In this document: piece by piece, positions 33,040 through 45,227 of the stretch
Layout of the letters: each line of letters opens with the position of its first letter
Numbering within the stretch: position 1 is the stretch's first letter
Assembly (NCBI GenBank): GCA_037953745.1
Contig: JBAKBP010007479.1
Coordinates: 35,616 to 99,615, forward strand
Length of the DNA: 64,000 nt
DNA from: Lithodes maja
Lineage: Eukaryota > Arthropoda > Malacostraca > Decapoda > Lithodidae
Direction: 5' to 3'
Translations under genes and position numbers: made by a program
The notes under the pieces: generated by a model
What the model saw: the letters and a program-made list of their open reading frames with translations, nothing else
Told to the model about the DNA's origin: nothing
Database searches by the model: none

Positions 33040-33232
33040 TACAATGCTATTTAATCAGGGAACAATGAGGGTATTTTTGTTTGGCATTTCGGTGTGCTGT
33101 GGTAATGCACTGATACTAGGTACAGTACAAATTCCATCCCAATAATATCTTCCCATTGACATATTGGGATTCGAACCCGGGTCCATTGGATTACCAGTCC
33201 AGTGGCAAGACCACTCTGCCACACCTCCCCTG
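33040..33232 (-). mobile_element. tRNA-derived SINE
   Basis: Minus-strand sequence from 33232 has an A-box-like GTGTGGCAGAGTGGTCT, an anticodon-arm-like TGGACTGGTAATCCA and a B box GGGTTCGAATCCC. The centre resembles tRNA-Thr (GGU). The acceptor ends do not pair, and an AT-rich body follows to about 33040. It is a SINE head, not a working tRNA gene. Confidence 0.75.
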
Positions 33233-33283
33233 TGTGTGTGTGTGTGTGTGTTTGATCCCTTAATTGGCCCCATACTACTTAAT

Positions 33284-33735
33284 GTCCTGGACCACGGCCT
33301 GACACTCTTTCTATTGACTTTTTCAATGTTCGCGGCCTCTCATCTAACTTCCCCTCTGTTGTACACCACCTCTCCTCCAACAAACTTTATAATGTTTTCC
33401 TCAGCGAGACAGCAGTTTTTTCTCTGTCTCCTTTTACAAGTTCTCTCCTAGTTTCCAAGCCAAAGGTGAATGTTGTTTGTATAAGCACAACAAACTCACT
33501 TGCTCTAGTGTTCCCAACTTAGACTGCTATGAGTTTTCCATTCTCTGGTTCAGACTGTTCTGTCACTCTCAAACTAATAATTGTTGTGCTGCCTCTCTCT
33601 CCCCTAACTCGATTGACTTTCCCAAATGTTTCGACTATCTGAAGTGGAACACATCCCATCAACCTCGCCTATCTCAGAAATCACTATGTTATGGTGGTGG
33701 TCTACTGCTTGTATTGACCAGAGTTTCAGGTTTTA
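33284..33735 (+). pseudogene. Jockey-like LINE endonuclease fragment
   Basis: Plus-strand reading, with frame changes, gives DFFNVRGLSSNFPSVVHHLS, FLSETAVFSLSPF, ALVFPT and NSIDFPKCFDYLKWNT. These are the opening blocks of the endonuclease of crustacean Jockey-like LINEs recalled from decapod genomes. The probable partner half (RT) of the same family is at 982-2398. Catalytic residues past the first E are not seen in one frame. Confidence 0.65.
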
Positions 33736-33939
33736 AAGTATTAGAGCCGTAACCATCGATATAAAAACAACAATGCAATAGTAATGTAGATATTTGATGG
33801 ATAGGAAGTATGCTTAATTGAATGTTATGAATTTACGAATGTAATATAACCGCAATCTATCTGGTAATTCTGCTAAATATCGATGTCTACAGCTCCAACT
33901 TCCTTGCAGAACGAAACTCGCAAGTGGTTAAATGTAGAA

Positions 33940-34010
33940 GGGACGTTTTTGTAGATCTCCTTCTCCCCCATGTTTAGCCTCATTAGCTTTAAGATTTTAA
34001 GATGTTTGCC
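33940..34010. mobile_element. TTAA-2 element, left part (split by element B)
   Basis: CTTCTCCCCCATGTTTAGCC through GATGTTTGCC is the left half of a TTAA-2 copy. It resumes at 43482, beyond element B. Confidence 0.75.
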
Positions 34011-35911
34011 TGTTACGTCCTGGGATATATAAACACTGGGCTCTTTCTATTGGACTAGGTATGCGGCAACAAGCAACAACGGAAAACGCTAGATCCAACC
34101 CTTATCTATAAACCCAGGCAACAAACCACCCTAAACCGTCAAGAGTCCTGCCTGGACAACGAGGTATCCTATGACTCGGTTAGAGGGTGCACGCACTATA
34201 GACTGCTGCTAGTAAAGCAGGCTATATAAAAGATCACACAATTAAGTTGACTTAAAGCTTCAAGGAAAAGATAGATAACGGAATTAAATTGCAGAAACAA
34301 TTTAATAACAAACTAGAAGAAAGTACATTTAACGTTACGTTAATTAATACAATTAATCACCCCTGCGTGAAAGAAGGTGAAAGCAAACAGTCCTCAAAAC
34401 ATCGTACAGGTAGACAAGATGCGGGTTTCTAAACTGCATGCAGCTACTGTAGGATCTGATGCTTAGCAAAGAAAATACGTTACGGATTTAGAGAACTCTT
34501 AACTCATAAGCAGGAATAAATACTAGTGATAGGCCATACAGTGTATAATGGCATAGGTATAATTAAATAAAGGCAGCAACTCGCAACATAACCACATACA
34601 GGTGTGCTTCTCACTTTTAGTCAGGCAAGCCTGCTCGGACAGAGTCTCTAAGCCACACCCTGACTCACAATGCTCACAAAAACGGTAAACTGTGGCACAA
34701 TAACAAGCATACAGAGATGATAAACCCCTAGCTGTTAATCTGCCAGGTGGCAGAGGTCTAGCCGGAAGGATATAGGCTTCGGATTCCCGGGCTGAGCCAC
34801 CTGCTCTAGCCTAGGGACGTTCCCAAGTCTGTGCGCCAAATTACTCTAATTGAAAGGGTGCTCTCTTGAGAGACTCAGATCCCAAGTATCTGACTCTCTC
34901 CTGGTGACCCTAAAACAAAAGCAAGACGTGCTAGCGCAGTGCTGAGTGGACTAGGCAAGGGCCTTCACACAACACAACACTAGACACACAGGGACACAGA
35001 CAAGAAAATGCCCCCAGACTCCCACGGGTATCCTAGTAAAGTCGTGCGGGTCCACAGGACTCGCACCAGCAGACTTTACTTAAAGGATCGCAAAAAGCCT
35101 CCCCTCCGGTCTAGCCCCTGCTAACCTGACACAAGAACACACTAGCAAGCATGAAACCACCAAATATGAGACAACAAAAAAGCTTCCTAGGTCTCATTAA
35201 CAATTACATCTCTGCATAAGGCCCAAAATCCTATCTAGTTATCTAAGAGCTCGTCGTTAATACAATAATAGATATAAGGTCTATCAAGGGGCTGGGATAA
35301 TTAAATAGATTGGTGAAGTAGTGGAAGGAAGCTATACAAAGTAAGAGAGAAAGTTTCTAAGTGGGGGTGAGAGGGATAGATATCAAGGGGGTCCGAAGGG
35401 TACGACAGTGAGGTGAGCTCTGAGTCTTGAATCTGTCTGGACCCCACCCTAGGCATACAAAATACATCCCAGGCTTGGCAACACTCAACACAGTTGCCGG
35501 GTCAAAATCGTCTACCCCGTGCGTGAGTTGAAACTAAGCCTAACGTTGCAATCGGATGCATATGGCAACGCTTCAGGCTCGTCCCAAGCTAGACTCTCCA
35601 CGCGAAGCAACGTCCCCCAGCCGGTCTCTCTCTCCCGCTCGTCTCCTCCCACTCTCACTAGACTTACATCTTATATATTATAATGAAACAATCAACTATC
35701 GAGAATAAAATATACTAAGATGCGTTGGTTAAGAATAAGGGCAGCTACAAGCTGTGAAACAACATAAGAATATCCCAGACATTAGTTACGTTGTCGTAGG
35801 ATATATACTAAGGAAAAGCCTGCCGGCCGGCTGCCGCCAGCCGGTTTCTAAACGGCTGGGCAGCCGACGCGCGTGCACGCCCGCATGTGGCTACTATGCA
35901 GAAGTGTCACA
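34011..35911 (-). repeat. Element B 3' LTR
   Basis: On the plus strand it starts TGTTACG and ends GTCACA. The hairpin pair conserved with element A is at 34861-34893. A GC-rich stem CCGGCTG/CAGCCGG lies at 35827-35844 near the U3 end. Confidence 0.9.
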
Positions 35912-35922
35912 CCTCCCCCAAG
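35912..35922 (-). other. Element B purine tract
   Basis: On the minus strand CTTGGGGGAGG abuts the 3' LTR, the same sequence as before element A's 3' LTR. Confidence 0.8.
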
Positions 35923-36235
35923 ATATAAGACCCTTGACTAAGTTCTTCATATCTAAAAGAAAGCTTCTCATAGTACCACACACTGTTGCGACACAAGGCA
36001 CTATATATAAAAAAAATAAAGACTGTTGCGCTCCACCGAGCAAGTTCAACTAACTTAGCGACAATAAGCGAAAACATTCAACTTAGATACTGCTACAACA
36101 TCTTATACAAAATTCTACACGTTATAAAAATAAAGAGTTTTTATAAGGTTTTTGCTTTTTTAATTTGTTTTTTTTCGGCTGAACTACATTGACAGCCTAT
36201 TTTCCTCCACACTCAACCCTCAATCCTGTGGCAGT

Positions 36236-39200
36236 CTAACCAACATCATCCATCCTTGATAGACAATCCGCTATCACGTTATCAGAACCGGCAATATGGC
36301 GTATGTCCAGATTATACTCCTGAAGCATGAGTGACCACCTGGTCAGCCTCATATTCCGGTTATGAAACTGATTCAAGAATTTCAGAGGGTGATGATCGGT
36401 ATAAACCACTACGACTGGTCCGAAAGCAGGAACATATACATCGAAGTGCCTGAGCGCCAGCACTATCGCCAAGAGTTCTTTTTCAATTACAGAGTAATTC
36501 CTTTGTGCACTATTGAATTTTTTACTGTAAAAACTCACTGGATGTTCGATACCTTCATCATCTGTCTGTAACAAGACAGCCCCAGCCCCTACGCCACTGG
36601 CATCAGTCGCCAGCTGAAAAGGTCTGCTGAAGTCCGGGGCCCTGAGTATGGGGTGGGTACATAACAGGTGTTTCACCAAGGAAAACGCCTGTGCACACTC
36701 AGGAGACCACCGGAACTTCTTGTCCTTAGATAATAAGACAGTTAAAGGTGCAAGTGCAGTCGAATAGCCTTTGATGAAGCGACGATAATAGCCTATCATA
36801 CCTAGAAACCGCATGATTTGTTTCTTAGTCGTAGGCTGGGGAAACTGATCGATGGCTTTGATCTTTGTCTGTGGAGAGCACACCTGACCCATCCCCACCT
36901 CGAACCCCAGGTACAAAACTGTGGCCTTGACAAAATCGCACTTACCCAGGTTTACCACCAAACCTGCTTCATTCAGTTTATTAAAAAGCTGTCCGATGTG
37001 AGCACAGTGACTGTTAAAATCATCGTCGTATATTATGACATCATCTAGGTACACCGTACAGTTGGGAATGTCGGCTACAATGTCGTTCATTAATTTCTGA
37101 AACGTTGCAGGGGCATTTTTCAGCCCGTATGGCATAACATGGCAACGATATGTGGCACCGTCCACCACAAACCCACACACCTCTCGCGCTCGCTCAGACA
37201 AGGGCACTTGCCAATAACCCTTAACAAGGTCTATCTTAGTGAGGAACTTGGCTTTTCCTATCTTATCCACACTGTCGTCCACGCGAGGGAGAAGCTAGGC
37301 ATTTGTGGGGGGTTAAACCATTCAACCTGCGGAAATCTATACAAAGCCGCACCTTGCCATCTGGTTTGGGCTGCAGTGTGACTGGGGAAGTCCACCTTAC
37401 TGCACCCTCAGAAATCAGCCCACGTTTCAGCATATAATCCAGCTCTTCCTTAAGTGCTGGTAATTTAATAGGGGGAACACGGTATGGCACTGATTTAAAG
37501 GTGGTCCCCAACATCGACATCGTGCACCGCTTGAATAGTGAGGCCAGGATGCTCCGCGAAAACAGCTGGGTTTGAATCAAACAAGTGCTGCACAGCTACA
37601 CGCTGTTGCTCAGGCAGGTGCAATATCAACTCGTGAGCCAATTGTCTAGAATTCCCCGCCCACTGATCCACGGAAACATGACAATCCCAATTATCCTCCC
37701 CCGCAGCTTGACTGTCCCTTCCTCCTTCTCCACCACGATCGCTGCAGATCAGCACCGGGACAGTGAGAGGCTCGGAGGGGCGCCTCACATACTCTTTCAT
37801 CAGATTTACATGGCAAAGTTGGTTCTTTTTCTTACGATCAGGAGTAGCTACTAAATAGTCGAGATCAGAAACCTTCCTTACAACCCGATATGGACCAGAA
37901 TACTTGGCAGACAAGGGGTATCCCACCAGAGGCAGTAGTATCAGTACCTCCTGATCTACTTCAAACTCCCTCAGCTTCCCCTTCTGGTCGTATCTGTCCT
38001 TCATCTGAGCTTGTGAACTCTTAAGGTTCCGACCTGCTACCTCCAAGCTCTTTAGCATTCTCTCACGGCTTTCAACTACATACTTTAGAAGCGAGCATGG
38101 CTTTGTGACTCCCTCCCAGATCTCCTTGACTATGTGGAGGGGCCCCCCTGACCCTGTGTCGAAAAACCAACTCGTTCGGGCTAAATCCCAAGCTCTCCCC
38201 AGGTACTTCTCTCGCAGCAAATAAAACGTATGGGAGACCTAGATCCCAGTCCTTCCCATTTTCCATGCAATAACACCGCAACATACTCTTGAGAGTCGAG
38301 TGCCACCTTTCCAAAACTCCCTGACTCTCGGGATGGTAGGCAGATGACACCACAGACACTATCCCATGTTGCTGCATGGTCTGCTTAAACAGAGCATAAG
38401 TAAAATTGGATCCCTGATCAGAGTGGATCTCCTGAGGGTAGCCATAACGAGAGAAATAGACAAGTAGGTTTTTGACAACAGTCTTAGCCATCCCGTTGCG
38501 CATGGGGTAAGCATCTGGATACCGTGTTGCTACATCCATTACAGTTAGTAAACATTTATTGCTGGCACTAGTGGGGGGCAATGGGCCAACCATATCGATA
38601 ACTACTTTGCTGAAGGGCGGCCCAATGACAGGGATGGGTTGTAACGGGGCTCTCGGGATGACCTGATTGGGTTTCCCAACAACTTGACAAGTGTGACACT
38701 GTGACACCCATGACACGACACTCGCCTTTAACCCAGGCCACCAGAAAAGCTTGCTCAGAGCTGCCTCCATCTTATGTGCCCCCAGGTGCCCTGCCAAAGG
38801 CACATCATGAGCTAATCTCAATAAGCTCTCACGGCACACCCTCGGTACTACTAACTGGTCCACTAATCCTGACCCGCCATCCCACTTTTTCTTGGGATCC
38901 TGATGTCTCCGATACAAGATCCCCTCGGACAAGAAAAAATCACCAGGCTGCGCATCCCCATCGCTCTCCAGTTCGACAGCACCATTACCACACGCCCTGA
39001 CTTCAGGATCTTCCAGCTGCAAGGAACATATATCAGCAGGTGCGAGATTATCCAAGTTCATCTTAAATCATTTATTTCCACCTCCAATGTCCCGCTGAGC
39101 CATCCTTTCCTCACGCTGCGCATAACGATGCTGTCGCAGAGTCTCTTCCTGCCCTGCACCTGCACTAGCGGTGACAGGCCCCGGGGCCTCTCCAGACTCT

Positions 39201-41341
39201 AACATAGGTGCCAATTATGAGTCACCAAGAAACACTGCCGGCTCAAACTCTCCAATTGACCAACATTTCCCGTTTTCTTGTGACCTTTCCTCCGCGGTTT
39301 GATAGATTGAGGTGGTGGCTGCAAGGCTCCGGATGTCTGAGAACGCGCCACAACACACGCCATAGTTTGTACGCTACACTTCTCAACCCACTCCTGTTCC
39401 TCCCTACTAACGTCGGCCGCCTTCTCGGCAACGACCAAGGGTGAAACCTTAGAAGCAGGCACCGCAAAGTCGTTGCCGAGGAGGAGGTCGACGCCCCCAA
39501 CAGGCAAGTTCTCTACAATTCCGACATCCAGCTCCTTCGCCACACCATCCACCTCCAGCTCCATCCGCACCAGCGGGTAGGACTTCGTAGCATTGATCCC
39601 CTGAACTACCACCAGTAAAGTTCCTTAACAAGGTCTGAGAAGCCCCAGTATCACGCAATAGCTTAACTCCTCGCCTTTCGCTAGCCCACCTCACAAAACC
39701 ATGCCCTCTATGACCCCCAAAGACGTCGCGGACAGGGTTCGAGCCTTCCGGACTCTTGAACACAGGCTGTGTCCCAACCTCTGACGAACTACCCTTGGCA
39801 AACTCAGAAGATATAGGCGACACCCCTATGCTGCGGGCCAATGACACAACCTTGTTTGGTGGCTTGTTCGGACAAGCATTTGCAAAGTGACCCTCCTTGT
39901 GACATGCAAAGCACTCTTTACTCTTTGGTTTCCCTTGGGAGTGGGAGGTACCATTAGACTTCTTATACGGGACGGTATTTGGTTTATGTTCAGTTTTATT
40001 GTCAGTGCTAGATGGTTTTGTGTATTTATGTGTATCAAAATTCTTGGGAGGGGGAGGGGTACGATCCTTTGCACCCGACTCACTCCTAGCTGCTGCTCCG
40101 CACCCTCGAATTAATGACAGTCGGAGGTCAGCCATTTCTGCTGCCTCCTGGAGAGTTCTAGGATGTTTTTCCTTTATATGTAATGTTAAGTCCCCACCTG
40201 TGCACTTAAAGAACTGCTCCAAGAGAACCAGCTCACTCAACTCCTCAAAAGTAGCTGCCCTCTCAGAATGCAGCCAATGTCGTAGTGCATCAGACAAGTC
40301 CCGGGCGTGTTCTAGGAAGGTACTATCCTTGCCCTTAGTAACACCCCGAAACTTCAAGCGGTAAGTTTCTGGTTGTAACTCATAGGCCCGTAGCACAGCC
40401 TTCTTTAGCTCATCATAAACTTCACAGGACTCTAAAGGTAGTGCATCATACGCTTTTAGCCCCTTTCCTAGGAGTCTTGATGAAACTAATGCTGCCCACT
40501 TTTCCTGAGGCCACTGGTGTTCCTGACACTTCTTCTCAAATCGCATAAAAAACTCAGTCACACATAATTCATCGAACACAGGAACTAGTTTAAGCAGGTG
40601 CGACAATGATTGGTCCCGATGTCTGTTACCTCCCCCAATATTTCGCCCTGTTACCTCCACTCGAGATCTCTCCAGCTCCCTGTCAGCCCGATACCTAGTA
40701 GACTCTGCCTGCAGTTCAGCCTCTCGTATAGCTGTTCTCTCTGCAGCCTCAGCCTGCACACTAGCCTGTCTCTCGGCAGCCTCAACCTGAGCTCTAGCCT
40801 GTCTTTCGGTAGCCTCAACCTGAGCTCTAGCAACCTCAGCCTGCACACTAGCCTGTCTCTCGGCAGCCTCAACCTTGGCCATCTCAAGCCGAAACAACAA
40901 ATCTGGAGTCAACCCTTGAGGAGGGGAAGATGCATTTAATGGGGAGGGTCCTTGTGATTAAATTCCACGCTGCCATTGACCATCAACTTGGGGGTATGTA
41001 CTAAATTCAGGCACCCTGACGTTTGATACGGGGGTAGAGTGGAGGGGGGGCTGGGGACCGGGGCCCCCAGTCGCCTCTCCACCCAGGTCTCTCCCTTCTA
41101 AACCCAATATCAAAGTCCTCAGCTGATCTTTCCTCATGCCACTTAAACCCTGGTGACCCTGAAGACCTGCCACACACTTTAAGCCATACTTATTCAGCTT
41201 CAACACCCTGGCAGTGGTAAGGGGCACCTCTAAAAATCTTCTAGCACCCTCCTCGCTATCGACTAGCCACTCCACAGGTCTTTCTCCCTCCGAGCCCATA
41301 TCGTGACCTGACCCATCACTGTGTTCTGATGTATTAGACAT
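36236..41341 (-). pseudogene. Element B gag-pol, broken
   Basis: It starts ATG 41341 (MSNTSEHSDG). Open blocks: Gag N-terminus (41341-40958); coiled coil, SCAN-like capsid, zinc knuckle CFACHKEGHFANAC and protease DTGASQT (40957-39600); rest of protease (39612-39199); integrase with zinc site and catalytic core (39061-38072); integrase tail with GPY (38220-37495); and RT with YLDD near 37051-37040 plus RNase H (37580-36236). Breaks: TAA at 40960-40958, a deletion of about 23 nt near 39610 in the protease, a frameshift near 39260 and TAA near 39222, and frameshifts near 38145, 37500 and 37300. Order and blocks match element A, so it is the same lineage, dead in this copy. Confidence 0.9.
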
Positions 41342-41542
41342 GTTTGTGTACTGCAGTAATTATCACGGTTATAGAATGTGCCTTATCTCCTATGCAAGTA
41401 TGAATATACTAATATTATTTAAAGTCTTTAATGTGTTATATTGGTTGCTCAAAAAAAAAAACTCTATGTCCACTGTGTTCCTCTAATCATAAGGAATCTC
41501 AAAACAAATGACCACTATATTCCTCTGTTCAGTAAATCCTAT

Positions 41543-41554
41543 GCAAGGTCGCCA
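41543..41554 (-). other. Element B primer-binding site
   Basis: The complement of GCAAGGTCGCCA, two bases inside the 5' LTR, is identical over 12 nt to the sites of A and C. Confidence 0.85.
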
Positions 41555-41556
41555 TT

Positions 41557-43481
41557 TGTTACGTCCTGGGATATATAAACACTGGGCTCTTTCTATTGGA
41601 CTAGGTATGCGGCAACAAGCAACAACGGAAAACGCTAGATCCAACCCTTATCTATAAATCCAGGCAACAAACCACCCTAAACCGTCAAGAGTCCTGCCTG
41701 GACAACGAGGTATCCTATGACTCGGTTACAGGGTGCACGCACTATAGACTGCTGATAGTCAAGCAGGCTATATAAAAGATCACACAATTAAGTTGACTTA
41801 AAGCTTCAAGGAAAAGATAGATAACGGAATTAAATTGCAGAAACAATTTAATAACAAACTAGAAGAAAGTACATTTAACGTTACGTTAATTAATACAACT
41901 AATCACCCCTGCGTGAAAGAAGGTGAAAGCAAACAGTCCTCAAAACATCGTACAGGTAGACAAGATGCGGGTTTCTAAACTGCATGCAGCTACTGTAGGA
42001 TCTGATGCTTAGCAAAGAAAATACGTTACAGATTTAGAGAACTCTTAACTCATAAGCAGGAATAAATACTAGTGATAGGCCATACAGTGTATAATGGCAT
42101 AGGTATAATTAAATAAAGGCAGCAACTCGCAACATAACCACATACAGGTGTGCTTCTCACTCTTAGTCAGGCAAGCCTGCTCGGACAGAGTCTCTAAGCC
42201 ACACCCTGACTCACAATGCTCACAAAAACGGTAAACTGTGGCACAATAACAAGCATACAGAGATGATAAACCCCTAGCTGTTAATCTGCCAGGTGGCAGA
42301 GGTCTAGCCGGAAGGATATAGGCTTCGGATTCCCGGGCTGAGCCACCTGCTCTAGCCTAGGGACGTTCCCAAGTCTGTGCGCCAAATTACTCTAATTGAA
42401 AGGGTGCTCTCTTGAGAGACTCAGATCCCAAGTATCTGACTCTCTCCTGGTGACCCTAAAACAAAAGCAAGACGTGCTAGCGCAGTGCTGAGTGGACTAG
42501 GCAAGGGCCCTCACACAACACAACACTAGACACACAGGGACACAAACAAGAAAATGCCCCCAGACTCCCACGGGTATCCTAGTAAAGTCGTGCGGGTCCA
42601 CAGGACTCGCACCATCAGACTTTACTTAAAGGATCGCAAAAAGCCTCCCCTCCGGTCTAGCCCCTGCTAATCTGACACAAGAACACACTAGCAAGCATGA
42701 AACCACCAAATATGAGACAACAAAAAAGTTTCCTAGGTCTCATTAACAATTACATCTCTGCATAAGGCCCAAAATCCTATCTAGTTGTCTGAGAGCTCGT
42801 CGTTAATACAATAATAGACATAAGGTCTATCAAGGGGATGGGATAATTAAATAGATTGGTGAAGTAGTGGAAGGAAGGTATAGTATTATTACAAAGTAAG
42901 AGAGAAAGTTTCTAAGTGGGGTTGAGAGGGATAGATATCAAGGGGGTCCGAAGGGTACGACAGTGAGGTGAGCTCTGAGTCTTGAATCTGTCAGGACCCC
43001 ACCCTAGGCATACAAAATACATCCCAGGCTTGGCAACACTCAACACAGTTGCCGGGTCAAAATCGTCTACCCCGTGCGTGAGTCGAAACTAAGCCTAACG
43101 TTGCAATCGGATGCATATGGCAACGCTTCAGGCTCGTCCCAAGCTAGACTCTCCGCGCGAAGCAACGTCCCCCAGCCGGTCTCTCTCTCCCGCTCGTCTC
43201 CTCCCACTCTCACTAGACTTACATCTTATATATTATAATGAAACAATCAACTATCGAGAATAAAATATACTAAGATGCGTTGGTTAAGAATAAGGGCAGC
43301 TACAAGCTGTGAAACAACATAAGAATATCCCAGACATTAGTTACGTTGTTGTGTTGTTGTCGTAGGATAATTATATACTAAGGAAAAGCCTGCCGGCCGG
43401 CTGCCGCCAGCCGGTTTCTAAACGGCTGGACAGCCGACGCGCGCGCACTCCCGCACGTGGCTACTATGCAGAAGCGTCACA
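41557..43481 (-). repeat. Element B 5' LTR
   Basis: It is longer than the 3' copy by 24 bp, mainly from an insertion near 42875-42895 and an expanded GTTGTTGT tract near 43347. The LTR body is largely unlike those of A and C apart from the termini and the hairpin block. Confidence 0.9.
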
Positions 43482-43776
43482 GCCCAATTAGTTTGGTGAT
43501 TTTATATCCTTCCGCCCCATTTCTTTGTCAATATTAAGACCTTCGTGCTATTAGGTGTCGATTTGTATCCCTGGCGAACGATAGTGAGCCTGTAATTTTG
43601 GGAGAACTGGCCTTCGGCCAGGACATTTTTTACCGAAAAATGTACATATTAATCTAGTAGAGGGATCAAATGGATGTTTTTTTTTTTTTAAGTTTGAAGG
43701 AGTTCTAGGGAGTAAACTAGAAAATAATAATAAATACATGAAACAATCGACCAAAAAGTGAACCATTCCCCCTTAA
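43482..43776. mobile_element. TTAA-2 element, right part (split by element B)
   Basis: It continues the copy begun at 33940 and ends ACCATTCCCCCTTAA. The core GGCCTTCGGCCAGGACATTT is present. Confidence 0.8.
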
Positions 43777-43948
43777 TTGTCGGGTCAGCATTACACAGCA
43801 GCCAGTGGCAGGAAGGAACAACACGGAAGAGCAGAAGAGCAGAGGAAGAAATCAGGGAAGATGTGAGAGGAATAGAAACACGGATCAGGGAAGAAGGAGA
43901 AAGGGACAGACTAGAAAACGGAGAATAAAAGCAGAAGGGAAACTATAT
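43777..43948. other. Unassigned purine-rich DNA
   Basis: AG-rich sequence resembles the GGAGAAAGGGACAGACTAGA repeats further right. No coding signal. Confidence 0.5.
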
Positions 43949-44333
43949 TTAAGGGGGGGTCACCTGCTTTTGTTCTCTTTCTCTCCCTTTCTTTCTTTCT
44001 CTGGCTTGTATCCATTCGGCCCCATTCAGCCAACTGTTTCACGACGTTTATCCGCATCCAGGTGTCGATTTCTTCCTGGCGAGCGATAACGAGTCAGCTT
44101 TGTATGGAGAAATCCGGCTTCGCCGGAGAAATTTTTCTAAAAAAAAAAATGATAAATTTAGCTTGCTGTATAACAATATATATATATATGCTGGCTCGCT
44201 ACCGCTCGCCAAGAAAATTTTGACACCTGGATGGGGGTAAACGTCTTAAAACAGTAGGCTGAATGGGGCCGAATGGATACAAACCAAAGAACGCGGGAGA
44301 GAAAGAGAAAACAAGCGCGGTGGGCCCCCTTAA
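43949..44333. mobile_element. TTAA-1 element, complete
   Basis: It begins TTAAGGGGGGGTCACCTGC and ends GCGGTGGGCCCCCTTAA (385 bp). Both outer and inner arms are intact, giving the clearest TTAA-1 copy in the window. Confidence 0.85.
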
Positions 44334-44689
44334 ACGCATAGGTAAATAATAACAGACTGGAAAACGGAGAATACGAAAATAAGGGGGACTATAATGAAAA
44401 TACACATGTGAAAATAAGAGGGAATGTTAAGAATAACAAATCTCAGAGACGGAATAGGAGAGAGGAAGACACTGACATAGGGAGAATAGAAAGGAATATA
44501 TAAAGTATAGGTGATAACACTCAGAAGAAAATTGGAGAAAGGAAGACATTGAAAAAGGGAGAATAGATGACAAAGGGAGACTATAACTAAAAACACATGG
44601 ACAAATAAGAGAGAATATATAATTGATAAAACTAGGAGAAAGGAACAAACTAGAAAACGGAGAATATGAAAAGAATATGGAGTAAGGGG
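44334..44689. repeat. Degenerate purine-rich repeats
   Basis: AACGGAGAATA.GAAAA, GGGAGACTATAATAAAAACA and AATAAGAGGGAATAT blocks recur about every 100 bp. The array continues at 45056-45227 and 54571-54920, interrupted by element C. Confidence 0.75.
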
Positions 44690-45055
44690 TCGGGCGTAAG
44701 TTCGACTAGATAATAGTCCATCAGGCGCCTGGCCCGGGGGGACGATTAATATGAAGGGTGTGCCTGGAAGTGTGGTGGGAGGGCTTGTGGCTTTGGCTCC
44801 GCTGCATGTCTGCCTGCCGAGATCGGAACCTCTCCGGGTGGTCAGGGGCCGGGGGAGTGCTGGAGCGACCTTGGTAACCCTGGTCTCTGGGTCTTCTCCT
44901 GGGTGACCTGGATGTGTGTGAGTTTGTGTTTTTTATCTGTGTTTATTTTTTGTTTTATGTTGTTTTTGTGTTTTCCCTGTTCTTGCTCTGTCTTGAGTCG
45001 GCTACCCCCAAAAATTATGGGGATTGGGCCTGAGCATATAGATAGATAGATAGAT
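44690..45055 (+). mobile_element. Unnamed retroelement with (GATA)n tail
   Basis: A GC-rich block (GGCGCCTGGCCCGGGGGGAC onward) followed by a T-rich stretch and ending CATATAGATAGATAGATAG interrupts the purine-rich array. Size and a simple-sequence tail fit a SINE or a LINE 3' end. The family was not recognised. Confidence 0.5.
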
Positions 45056-45227
45056 GAAAAGAAGGTAGACTATAATAAAAAACACATGGTAAAATAGAAG
45101 GGAATATATAAATGATAAAACTCAGGATAAAAAATAATTGGGGAATGGAAGAAACTAGGAAACGGAGATTATGAAAAGAAGGGAGACTATAATAAAAACA
45201 CATGGGAAAATAAAGGTAAATATATAC
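45056..45227. repeat. Purine-rich repeats continued
   Basis: Same units as 44334-44689. The last bases, ATAC (45224-45227), are the target duplication of element C. Confidence 0.75.

Larger units (their letters stand above)
34011..43481 (-). mobile_element. Element B: Gmr1-like Gypsy LTR retrotransposon, degenerate
   Basis: This 9,471-bp element reads on the minus strand. Its LTRs are 1,901 and 1,925 bp and differ at many sites, including two small indels, so it is the oldest of the three. Flanks share GCC (34008-34010 and 43482-43484), an imperfect target duplication. It split a TTAA-2 element. All polyprotein domains are recognisable in the same order as element A, but the frame is broken repeatedly. 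Confidence 0.9.

Noticed and set aside
33158..33232. Possible tRNA-Thr gene
   Set aside because: A and B boxes are present but the acceptor and T stems do not pair, and a SINE-like body follows; called a tRNA-derived SINE.
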